This document shows, piece by piece, positions 35,482-44,749 of a stretch of DNA of 64,000 nucleotides. The position numbers were made by a program, and so were the translations under genes. Origin of the DNA: Siphonodentalium dalli. Lineage: Eukaryota; Mollusca; Scaphopoda; Gadilida; Siphonodentaliidae. The notes beneath the pieces were generated by a model. The model ran no database searches, was not told the origin of the DNA, and was given only the letters and a program-made list of their open reading frames with translations. Position 1 is the first letter of the stretch, and each line of letters begins with the position of its first letter. The stretch covers positions 133,927,129-133,991,128 of the forward strand of contig CP136064.1 of the NCBI GenBank assembly GCA_032622095.1, read 5' to 3'.

Positions 35482-35688
35482 ATGGCTTCGGGTGAATTGT
35501 AATATGTAATATGAACACACCTCAGGTAACAGTATATTGTCGGTAAAACACAAATGATGGTAATAATCACACGTGCTAGGAAGGAAGAATGGCTTCGGGT
35601 GAATTGTAATATGAACACACCTCAGGTAACAGTATTGTCGGTAAAACACAAATGATGGTAATAATCACACGTGCCAGGAAGGAAGCCC
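35482..35688. repeat. 107-bp tandem duplication
   Basis: The segment starting ATGGCTTCGGGTGAATTGTA occurs at 35482 and again at 35589, nearly identical apart from short indels (for example AATATGTAATATG versus AATATG). It interrupts the otherwise symmetric motif arrays of the 5.3-kb element. Confidence 0.85.
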
Positions 35689-36270
35689 GAAGTTTGTTTT
35701 CATAGTACCTATGTCAAACAGTCTTCACTAATGACTAATTAGCAGTTCGCAGGATTATAATACCTGTGTCAATCAGTCTTCACTAATGACTAATTACGGG
35801 ATTATAATATTCCGGCGAACTGTCACTCCGTCGAAAATGACTTTCGGCGAAATGTCCATTCCGGCGAAATTTACTTCCGACGAGGAGTCCAGTCCCCAAT
35901 CATGAATTTTCAACGTTTTCGGAAAGTTACTTTTCGCAATGTCGACGTTACGTATGTACTAGTACGGACTTTGCGGAATGTTTGCGGAATTCTTTATTTA
36001 ACGTTTCGGTAATTTTTGCGGAAAACTCAATTTAACGTTTCGGTAATTTTTGCGGAAAACTCGTGGCGTTTGCGGAAATCTTTATGTAACGTTTCGGTAA
36101 TTTTGCGGAAAACTCATGGCGTTTTTCGGAACATTTGCGGAAAAATTCAGACGATAGCGTTGCGGAAATCTCGACGTTTCGGAAAATATTTGCGGATTCC
36201 GCAAAGACTTTTGAGACGCTCCCTAACACCTTACTATAATAAGCCATTGTTATAGATAGAGTATGCACAG

Positions 36271-36643
36271 TTGACAGACGATACATTGTCTGCGGATGTG
36301 GTCACTGATGAAATAATTTCCTTCCGTGCGTTTTGTAAAACGAAGAAAGACATAAATGATGTAGACGATGGCTGCCAGTGTGCATTGAAATACAGAGAAC
36401 TGTTTCCAATTGTAGGGCAGTTAGCGGAACGCTTCGTTTGTGTGCCAGGTTTCTACCGTGGACTGTGAGAGAGCCTTCTCCACTCGGAACATTATCAAAA
36501 CCAAGTTAAGAAATAGACTATCTGTTGAATACTTGAATCAGTTGATGAAAATTTGCCTTGTTGGCCCAGCTGTTTCTGAATTTGATTTTCACCGGGCTTT
36601 CTGCGCATGGTCCGACGTGAAATCCCGTCGTATTTTATATTAA
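36271..36643 (+). pseudogene. hAT transposase 3' exon (hATC dimerisation domain), frameshifted
   Basis: After an acceptor-like TATGCACAG, the frame reads LTDDTLSADVVTDEI and LKYRELFPIVGQLAERF. A single frameshift near 36440 moves to QVSTVDCERAFSTRN and KLRNRLSVEYLNQLMKI, the hATC signature (cf. VSTADCERGFS in ZNF862-type hATs), ending at a TAA at 36641. Together with 30148-30598 it bounds the missing RNase-H core. The frameshift plus core loss make it non-functional. Confidence 0.8.
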
Positions 36644-36964
36644 TGTTTTATAAATTGATCTGCCTGTGTGTTATGTGATATGTGATGATATGTTCGTATA
36701 ATATTGATTTTAAAGTTGTTTTTGTGTTGTTTTAATTATGTTTTCATTCTGAGTATAACAAATAAAGTTTAAAACAAATATTTTAGTCATTAATTGTGAA
36801 CCGACCAGAAAACGATGATTTAATTTGGCCAAAAAACATTGGGCTAAAGTTGTTTTCATTTGGCTAATAAAATTTTCATTTGGCTAAACTTTTGGCTAAA
36901 GTTTTTTTCGGTCCAGCGTGAACACTGGTATGGAATAAGTCAAATCATTAAGTTTATCACCAAC

Positions 36965-37073
36965 CTGCCATGCCACACCAAGTTTAGCAATTTCTCGTCC
37001 TGATAATCCTTTGCTATTTGCTGCAATTTGATCACATTTAGCACCATAATCAAATTCGGCAACCTTTAACCTC
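36965..37073 (-). CDS. ATAD3, penultimate coding exon
   Basis: A 109-bp minus-strand exon, acceptor TATTTTCAG at 37074-37082 and donor CAG|GTTGGT (GT at 36964-36963). It encodes RRLKVAEFDYGAKCDQIA and SGREIAKLGVAWQ, the lid/sensor-2 helical part of the AAA+ module; SGREIA with its arginine is the conserved sensor-2 motif of ATAD3. Its phase (one base completing the Arg codon split after AAGAG at 49282) joins the upstream exon in frame. A hAT element lies 37 nt into the intron from the donor. Confidence 0.92.
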
Positions 37074-37079
37074 CTGAAA

Positions 37080-37600
37080 ATAGACACGTCAATTTTTGAA
37101 ACAACTCAAGACAGTACAAGACTATGTGTTATCGGAAATACAATTCTCTTAACTCATTCAGTGCCAGTGTCGTACATATACATTGCCCTAATATTCCAAT
37201 CCATGCATCGGTGATGTATATATAAGTCGCCTGACTTCATCAATGTCATAGATGATTCCAATCTTCGACAGAATTGTATGATCACATGGTCTTCGATTTT
37301 GAATATTTCAAAATTGAAAATAATGAAATTGGACCATGACCAAAATCAAACTTGGCCTGCGCCAAATAATTTTGCATGTTGGAAGAACATCTACTGAACA
37401 ATGAATTTGTTGCCCAAATATTTGATGTCATTAAACAACATTTCACAGAAGTAATGCTAAATATAGGAAATGAGAACACTGTTACAGCTATTCACTAAAC
37501 AAATTATTGAAAGGTCCGTGAATTAGATATCTAGAGTTAATTGAAAATATTCTGTATAGGTAGGTGATATGTTCTTGATATAGCTAGTATACCAATATGG
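37080..37600. other. ATAD3 intron: no gene recognised
   Basis: Unremarkable AT-rich intronic DNA. Minus-strand frames here, including 37282-37479, have no family resemblance. Confidence 0.4.
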
Positions 37601-37608
37601 TGTATTTT

Positions 37609-38228
37609 CACTGGGTACCACTGGGTGTATGACAGCCCGACTGTGTACCACTGGGTGTATGACAGCCCGACTGAGTACCACTGGGTGTATGACAGCCCTA
37701 CTGGGTACCACTGGGTGTATGACAGACCGACTGGGTACCACTGGGTGTATGACAGCCCTACTGGGTACCACTGGGTGTATGACAGACCGACTGGGTACCA
37801 CTGGGTGTATGACAGCCCGACTGGGTACCACTGGGTGTATGACAGCCCGACTGGGTGTATGACAGACCGACTGGGTACCACTGGGTGTATGACAGCCCGA
37901 GTGGGTACTACTGGGTGTATGACAGCCTGACTGGGTACCACTGGGTGTATGACAGCCCGACTGGGTACCACTGGGTGTATGACAGCCCGACTGGGTGTAT
38001 GACAGACCGACCTACTGGGTACCACTGGGTGTATGACAGCCCGACTGGGTACCACTGGGTGTATGACAGCCCGACTGGGTACCACTGGGTGTATGACAGC
38101 CCGACTGGGTACCACTGGGTGTATGACAGCCCGACTGGGTACCACTGGGTGTATGACAGCCCGAATGGGTACCACTGGGTGTATGACAGCCCGACTGGGT
38201 ACCACTGGGTGTATGACAGCCCGACTGC
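37609..38228. repeat. 30-bp minisatellite in an ATAD3 intron
   Basis: About 20 tandem copies of a 30-bp unit (ACTGGGTACCACTGGGTGTA followed by TGACAGCCCG), with two 20-bp short units (about 37851 and 37989) and point variants (AGACCGA, GAATGGG). The period is divisible by three and most frames lack stops, giving repeats such as YDSPTGYHWV and AVIHPVVPSR on both strands. The units contain a KpnI-type GGTACC palindrome. No evidence of translation. Confidence 0.95.
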
Positions 38229-38333
38229 CCACAACCAGAGCAATCACATCAAAGTTAAGTTAAAACTTTGGCTACTCAACAGTTGCAGCCAGATGAAGGT
38301 AGCCAGTGTATTTTACACATAGCTATATGCGAG

Positions 38334-38651
38334 ATATAACATTTTCAAATAGAAAATACATATTTTTATTCACAAAGTAGGGATCTATGAGACCTGTTTA
38401 AAATTTATTATTTTGGTACGAAATAGCGTAAGTACATTTTGAATCGTTATTATATGACGTAGCAGGTCACGTGCCCTCTAGCTGTATTAATAGCCAGCTG
38501 GCAGCGAATTCGGCCTCTTTTCATTCTCTTAAAGATTCAAGGGTTGTGACATAGCAGCGGGGAGGGAAATCCCAATTTGGGAGGGACATGTGAGTTCAGT
38601 GTGTAAGTATCTTATTAGGGAATATGTATTTTCTATTTGAAAATGTTATAT
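38334..38651. mobile_element. MITE-like element with 31-bp perfect terminal inverted repeats
   Basis: ATATAACATTTTCAAATAGA and 11 more bases at 38334-38364 are perfectly inverted at 38621-38651. The interior carries TATTAATAGCCAGCTGGCAG and GAATTCGGCCTCTTTTCAT, shared inversely with 44540-44745. No clear target duplication. Confidence 0.6.
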
Positions 38652-38789
38652 TCCCATCAAAGATACATTACAAACTGAACTACATGATAGAATCAACTCA
38701 TAGGAGGAGGCAGCGAGGAATGAGATATTGTTGTATTTTGGTTAAGAGTGATTCTTTTGTACCTGCTGGTTAGCAACAAATGGATCCAG

Positions 38790-39780
38790 AAGGTACTAAT
38801 TCGCAGATTTGATTGATGATACATGGTAAAGTGGAGAAAGAGGAAGAATGAGCCCAATGGGCAGAATCTTTGTCCCCCACCCCTTTTGTCCTGAAGTAAG
38901 GCAAACCATCAAAGTTGAAAACCCATTAAGTAGAAATCGCCCAAAGTTCATATGCATGGACACATATGTTCCGCCTCCTCCATGGGGCAAGTTGGTCATA
39001 TGCAGAAAGCACAAACCACTCTGATCCATGGAATGTGACCGTACGAACCAAGATATCCCGACGTTTCAACACCAGAGGATATGACAAACGTAAGCACGAT
39101 TGGAAATATACCAAGACATCATTTCTGGCAAAGAAAACCCAGATTTTAATAGCCGCAGCGCCATGATTGTGAGTTTTGTGACATACTGTCGGCATGAAAG
39201 GTGCAAACCCAAATGTGGCGAACTGGTTGGAAAAATCCCTGGTAACTAAGTTCATCGTGAGCGTTATAGGAGTTAGAAACTAAGGAAGAACTGCGGAATT
39301 ACGAAATATACACGATAGGTACTGAATACCAACCTAGAGTGGAGTAAATAACTAAGAAAAAAGAGTTAACATTTGTCTGAAGTGAAGTAATATCGATACA
39401 AGGCCCATTCGGAGGAAAAAGAAACACGGAGATGGACACGAAACAAAAGTAATGAACCATGGTATAATGTTCCAGGCCAGATTGGCGTACAAATTTTGGA
39501 AGCAGACACAAAACCAGCCGAGTAGGATTGCAGAAATCCTGAAGATGTTTTTGGCATCAAAACAATCGAGAAGAAAAGTCCAGAGAGTCCCGAGTTGTAA
39601 ACTACCTCCACAGCCTGTCTATCCAATCGAGTGTTTTCAGTTACCCTGAATGTAGTGCTGAAAAGGGACGCTTGGCAGTCTGGTTGGAATATAGAAGAGC
39701 GACAGGCAGAGCAAAATCAGCCCAAAGGGAGAGTCTACCATAGAGGAAGATTTGCGCTAAGAGCTCTTTCCATCAATGTA
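38790..39780 (+). other. Degenerate possible coding relic
   Basis: Several short plus-strand frames follow one another (for example 38966-39166 with STNHSDPWNVTVRTKI, and 39452-39649). They are basic and of roughly even composition, suggesting a decayed gag-like or other transposon protein, but I recognise no domain. Treat as unclassified; it lies between the two inverse promoter-like repeats at 38.4 and 44.6 kb. Confidence 0.2.
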
Positions 39781-40078
39781 TCACATTATTATAATCAACA
39801 AATTTGAAAAATGATCAAGGAAATATGGGTTGATACAAAAATCGGACTTGGCACTGAAAGGGTTAAGGCAATGCAGAGTCCCGGTAAGCGGTCTTATCAG
39901 CAATTCCACCCGAGGGTGTGCTGAACGATTGTTGTTCGTTCCACCAGCTTGTGAAAGGCGGTTGATGAAATCGGAGGTAGGTTCCAGCAGGAGCGGAAGA
40001 ACATGGTCAGAGCCGTGAACACTGGAACCCGCCCTCGGATCAGTGGAGTGCCCAGGTGACAATGTGTATTGTGTCGAG

Positions 40079-41036
40079 CAGTGTTCGCGCTGGACCGAAA
40101 AAAACTTTAGCCAAAAGTTTAGCCAAATGAAAATTTTATTAGCCAAATGAAAAAAACTTTAGCCAAATGTTTTTTAGCCAAATTAAAAAAAACTATGGCC
40201 AAATTAAATAATCGTTTTCTGGTCGGTTCACAATTAATGACTAAAACGTCAAATCTAACAGACACAGGTAAAATACACAATAATTTAACTAATTTTTATG
40301 AACTAGAAATAATTTTATATATATCATTTATTAAAAAAATATTAATCTTTATGGGGGGGTGGGGGGGGGGGGGGGGGGGGGGGGGTAACCAGGGATTGTC
40401 CTTCTTAATGTCATTAAATTTTTGTTTTATATCAATATCTTTTTTTAAATCATTAAATATTAATTATTCTTGCGAAAATATTTAAGTGACATCTGGAAAC
40501 TAATAACTTAATATTGTTACGACATTATCAAATTGCAATCTGTCATAAAAGCATGCATATTATTTTGAATGTATCGGTATTGACGACAAATATCTGTCGT
40601 GATTCACATTTGGCTGATTAAGCTATTGTCTTACACTTGGTGCTCATAAACCTTGGCCGTCATAAATACAATGTCATCATACACATGCATTGTGCAGGAG
40701 TCCCGTGAGTGACCAGACAGACAATGCGGGATTAGCGGATTAAATGTAAAATAATGATTGTTTGCTGTTTCGTGCAGAGTGACGGGTTTCCCTTTGTACT
40801 GTCCGCGATCGGGTTTCCCTTTATACAGTCGGCGATATATTCCCACTTACGATGTTTTCGGACTAGATCGTTCACATCACAGAATTGAAAACCCACTTGC
40901 CAAAAATTCATGCTTTCAGTCTCCATTTGGGGTCAAAAAAAGTTTAGCCAAAAGTTTAGCCAAATGAAATTTTTATTAGCCAAATTCGAAAAAGATTAGC
41001 CATTGGCTAATTTGGCTACCGACAGCGCGAACACTG
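40079..41036 (-). mobile_element. 958-bp non-autonomous hAT, same family as 29568-36927
   Basis: Ends CAGTGTTCGCGCTGGACCG at 40079 and, inversely, CAGTGTTCGCGCTGTCGGTAG from 41036, with an exact 8-bp duplication GTGTCGAG (40071-40078, 41037-41044). The left 180 bases match the right end of the 7.36-kb element inversely (AACCGACCAGAAAACG etc.), and the right end matches its left end, so this copy is inserted in the opposite orientation. No transposase sequence; internal material differs and includes a long G run. Confidence 0.92.
40353..40385. repeat. Poly-G tract
   Basis: 33 bases of G with a single T at 40360, inside the 958-bp hAT. Could form a G-quadruplex; equally could be an assembly or polymerase-slippage artefact in length. 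Confidence 0.85.
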
Positions 41037-41049
41037 GTGTCGAGCCTCA

Positions 41050-42740
41050 CCCCAAAGTCGAATGAGAATGAGGGATTTGATTAGCCTGAGCCATGGACCT
41101 TGGGGGTACCGAAGAACAATAGCTGGACCTTTTATAAGGATCAGGAAAGGAGACTTCAAAATTGACCATGAAAATGGGTGACTGATGAGTCACTATATGA
41201 CTTGTGTCCGGGCTATTTGATCACTTGTCCCAAAGTTATTTGTTGGCAAACAACCTAAGTGAACTATGAATCATGCAAACTACACAAAATTGAGTTAATT
41301 CATAGATAAACGAAATTTGGCCCTCAAATTCCTGATACTTATTTGCAGGGAGCAAATAACTTGAAATTTTGATTAGCAAACAACCTCACATTGACATAAG
41401 TAGATAGCAATGTTCTAAAATCATAGCCAAAATTGTGAGTGACAATTTCAAACAAACAAGAGATACAAATCCAATTTTGTCTCACTGGTCGAAGGTTCGA
41501 AATAATACTCACATTCTAGAACCACGTGAACAGAGATAATATAGCAATTGGACCGCATAAATAGTGTTCTTGAAGAGAGTTCTACTCGCAAAAGGTCAAA
41601 ATAATTTGATGTTTTATGAGACCACGTTTTGCGATCGGAAGATCATGTGGGGAAATTTTTCCACAATTGTCACTCTGTTAATAATTTAAGAATTATGTGT
41701 CGTTTCCCAAATCAGAAACGAATTCACAACAAGCTAAAAAAAATTGGAATGGGTTAAAAGAAACAAGACAGTCAATGACTGTGGGGTCGCTCACCAGATT
41801 GCAAAGACTGGGACTCTGGAGACCAAAACAGTCAGCACTTTTCATAATCACTTTAAAAGAAGTAGATTTAAACAGGATATGTGGCTAGAGAGACTTCAAG
41901 TATGTAGCTTGGTGAAAATCCACCTTGAAATTGCCAACTGTACACTACTGATCACCCCCCTCCTCCAGCTCAACAAGTCCCCTCCCGACCGGGCTCCAGA
42001 CTCCCAAGTCTTAGGTTGGAATTTCACAACCGACACCTCAAACTTTCTCAATTGTTGGAAATTTCCAATCTCACAAGCGCCTTTTTCTAAAACCATTTAA
42101 ACATGTTTGAAGCCCAATTATCCATGGACCCAAAACACAATACATGTATGTCAGACCAATCAGTCAGGTGGTTCCAAGGTAGATGTTTTAATGAATTTGG
42201 TATTTCGATGATTTTATTGGACACAAAAGTGTTAACTCCCCATAGCCTGCCATTTCTTGACAGGTTGACCTCATTTTAACAAATCTGAATCTCAGTCACT
42301 AAAGGATCCTCCTGATTCCTCCATACTATATGTAAGCTAAATAGTCCAAACTCTCTTGAGAAGACATTTTAAGAATTACTATAGAGACATATAGTTATGT
42401 CCCTGGTCCCACCCTATTTAACCTGGTGACCCCATCTGAATAAATTTGAATCCCAGACACCAAAGAACCCTTCATACATATCATAAATATCAGTAAAATA
42501 GACCTGATGGTCCTTGTGAAGGAAGCATATTAAGAGGGAAAATGTCCTTCGCTTGGCCCCTATTTGACCAGGTGACCCCATTATAAAAAATCTGAATTGC
42601 AGTCAAGGAAGAACATTCCATTCTATATAAGCCAACTAGTTCTTGCAAACATATTTTAAGAATTACTATGTAGTGAAATAGTTAAGTCTCTTGCTCTGCC
42701 CTTATTTGACTTTGTGATCCCATTTTCACAAATCTGATAT
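41050..42740. other. ATAD3 intron with old dispersed repeats
   Basis: No gene recognised. GACAGTCAATGACTGTGGGG (41769) recurs as GACAGTCAATGACTGTTGAG at 44984, and CCCCACCTATTTGAC-type phrases with ...AAATCTGAAT repeat between 42240 and 42740, marking an old tandem/dispersed family related to 44040-44415. Confidence 0.5.
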
Positions 42741-42745
42741 GGATA

Positions 42746-43450
42746 AGAATTAAGTTCCCCAGTTGAAGTTGGTGATATTCACCCATTGAGCACCTCATTT
42801 ATGAATTTTATCTTCTGAAAATTAGGGGATATAGAAACTTCCTAGAAGGGAAATTTAACTAAAAACAATATAAATTTGATACTATAGATACTTCCCAGAA
42901 GATGAGGCCTAAGCAGAATGAGGTCTCCAGAGGGTGAATTTGGTCATGCTAGCCTGCTGTGCGGGATAGCATCACAAAAAGCGTGTCTGTTTCTACATTG
43001 TGCATGCCTGGCCTCAAGCAACACAATGTATTATACAATCAAGCCTTGAAATAGTGTGATAGTGTGTCTGTCATTTGCAGAATGAGGTCCCCAGAGGGTG
43101 AATTTAGTGACGCTAAATTCACCCTCTGGGGACCTCATTCTGATAAGGCCCTCAACTGCTATGGAAGATCTAGAATAAAATTGAATTTCCCCAGTTGAAG
43201 TTGGTGATGTTCACCCATTGGGCCCCTCAATTATGAATTTTATCTTCTGCAAATTAGGGGATATAGAAACTTCCTAGAAGGGAAATTTAACTAACAACAA
43301 TGTAAATTTGATACTATAGATACTTCCCAGAAGATGAGGCCTAAGCAGAATGAGATCTTGAGACTCTAGATACTTCCCAGAAGATGAGGCCTAAGCAGAA
43401 TAAGGTTCTCAGAGGGTGTATTTGGTTATGCTAGCCTGCTGTGTGGAGCA
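42746..43450. repeat. Direct repeat of about 210 bp with inverted GGTCCCCAGAGGG modules
   Basis: Blocks 42755-42965 and 43178-43440 share CCCAGTTGAAGTTGGTGAT, GGGGATATAGAAACTTCCTA, ATACTTCCCAGAAGATGAGG and AATGAGGTCTCCAGAGGGTG. The module TGAGGTCCCCAGAGGGTGAA occurs in both orientations, forming the perfect hairpin at 43078-43142 and a partial partner at about 43456-43478. No coding capacity. Confidence 0.8.
43078..43142. repeat. Perfect 30-bp hairpin
   Basis: CAGAATGAGGTCCCCAGAGG plus ten more bases (43078-43107) is perfectly repeated inversely at 43113-43142, with a 5-base loop TGACG. No mismatches. It is long enough to extrude as a cruciform or fold in RNA. It probably arose by fusion of two inverted copies of the surrounding repeat. 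Confidence 0.95.
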
Positions 43451-43889
43451 ACATAAATTCACCCTCTGGGAACCTCATACTACAAATGCCAGACACTCTT
43501 AATTCAAACTTGGAGAAAATGAAATTAATCTGATTTTAATGACCACTGAGTGATAATGTAAACAACAAGGGTGCTTCATTGATAACACCATTAATCTCAT
43601 TTAAATTACAAATGACATGAATTACACTCTCTGGGGATGGATAGCACTATGGCATAGCAGTTGTTATCTACCCATCTGCCAGTTGTATAAACATGTATCC
43701 ATCAGAGCACATGGGTGGCTTGCTGTAGTAGTGAATACAAGGATTAAAGTAATTTACTGAACATTTCTGTACATCTGTCTGTTCCTGATTTCTCCCAAAC
43801 CCCTGATTTCAACCAAATATAGTGGAGTGACTAGAGGTACCTCCCCTCCCCTCCCAAAGATGTAATGTCATAGGTTCTTCAAAATTTTA

Positions 43890-44415
43890 ATGAGTTTTTT
43901 TTTATTTTATTTAAAAATAAAATATTTTATTTAATAAAAAAAAATATATTTATTAAAAATAAAATATATATATATATATATTTATTTTTTTTGGTTAAAT
44001 TGAGAAATAAGTTAAATTGAAAAAAAAATAAAAAATTTAAGATTTATGTCCATAGCCCCACCCACATTTGACCCAGTGACCTCATTTGAACAAATCTGAA
44101 CCACAGTCACCCAAGGTACCCTCATACCAAATATGAACCCATTCGGCCCGACAACTTCAGAAAAGAAGTCGTTTTAAGAATTACTATGTGGAAAAATAGT
44201 TATGGTCCTGACATCAAAACTATTTGACTTGGTGACCTCATTTGAACAAATCTGAATGAGAGTCACCTAGGGAACATCCACACCAAATATGAACCAATTC
44301 GGTATGATGGTTTCAGAGGAGAAGACGTTTAAAAAAAAGTTGACGGACGGACGGACAGACGGACGGACGACGAGTGATGACTATAGCTCCACCGGAGACT
44401 TCGTCTCAGGTGAGC
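43890..44415. repeat. AT-rich low-complexity tract and GACGG-tailed dispersed repeat
   Basis: 43890-44035 is almost pure A/T, including ATATATATATATA (43965-43981). 44040-44415 is a dispersed repeat: two units with CCTCATTTGAACAAATCTGAA and ATATGAACCMATTCGG, a GACGGACGGACAGACGG tail, then GATGACTATAGCTCC and GGTGAGCTAAAA. Relatives: 48140-48330 and the tail at 47595-47650. Confidence 0.75.
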
Positions 44416-44539
44416 TAAAAATGAACCGGACGACAAACGCAATAGTACAGATGGCGAAGGTGTAAGCCCAGCCATTACTGTAATAAGTACGTCCAGGTTC
44501 ATGTCACTTATCATATCACTTCCATGTATCTTGAGCACA

Positions 44540-44745
44540 AAGATGAAAAGAGGCCGAATTCGCTGCCAGCTGGCTATTTATACAGCTAGACCTACTACGT
44601 CATATAATAACGATTCAAAATGTACTTAAGCTATTTCGTATCAAAATAATAAATTTTAAATGTTTCTCATAGATCCCTCCTTTGTGAATAAAAATGAATA
44701 TACCATGTAGTTCAGTGTGTAACGTATTTTGACGGGAATGTACAC
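44540..44745 (-). repeat. Inverse relative of the 38.33-38.65 kb element
   Basis: Read on the minus strand it shares TTTTATTCACAAAG, GGGATCTATGAGA, ATTTTGAATCGTTATTATAT, AGCCAGCTGGCAGCGAATTC and GGCCTCTTTTCAT with 38365-38525, lacking the duplicate terminal repeat. The two copies are 6 kb apart in opposite orientation, so they could be ends of one element or independent insertions. Confidence 0.65.
44574..44582 (-). promoter_or_regulatory. TATA-box-like motif in the inverted repeat
   Basis: TATAAATAG on the minus strand, followed by an E-box CAGCTG and, about 30 bases downstream, the pyrimidine-rich CCTCTTTTCATC, a plausible start region. The copy at 38.49 kb has the weaker TATTAATAG. It would suit an element promoter; no transcript evidence. 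Confidence 0.3.
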
Positions 44746-44749
44746 AAAA

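Larger units (their letters stand above)
30903..36223. mobile_element. 5.3-kb TIR transposon, PIF/Harbinger-like by its 3-bp duplication
   Basis: Left end GGGAGCGTCTCAAAAGTC (30903) is matched inversely at the right end (36223). TAA flanks both sides (30900-30902, 36224-36226); a TWA duplication and GGG-starting ends are Harbinger-type features. The terminal 300-400 bases on both sides are arrays of short TTTGCGGAAA-like motifs (30925-31310, 35925-36205), and inner arrays use TTCGCCGGAA (34880-35035, 35815-35885). No transposase was recognised. It lies inside the hAT at 29568-36927 and so is younger than it. A decayed partial relative is at 52146-52520. Confidence 0.75.
29568..36927 (+). mobile_element. 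hAT element with deleted core, carrying a nested TIR element
   Basis: Ends CAGTGTTCACGCTG at 29568 and, read inversely, CAGTGTTCACGCTG from 36927. The exact 8-bp duplication GTATGGAA lies at 29560-29567 and 36928-36935. Both subterminal zones carry repeated AGCCAAA/TTTGGCT motifs (TTTGGCTAAACTTTTGGCTAA). It encodes a zinc-finger exon at 30148-30598 and a hATC exon at 36271-36643, but the catalytic core between them is gone. The insertion 30903-36223 occupies the middle, so the hAT itself is about 2.0 kb. It sits in an ATAD3 intron, starting 37 nt from the splice donor. A short relative in reverse is at 40079-41036. Confidence 0.93.

Noticed and set aside
37523..38322. Proline/tyrosine-rich repeat protein from the 30-bp array
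   Set aside because: Several overlapping frames on both strands are equally open; intronic position within ATAD3; no start or termination context.
39781..40146. 121-residue minus-strand frame
   Set aside because: Starts inside the terminus of the 958-bp hAT and has no recognisable domain.
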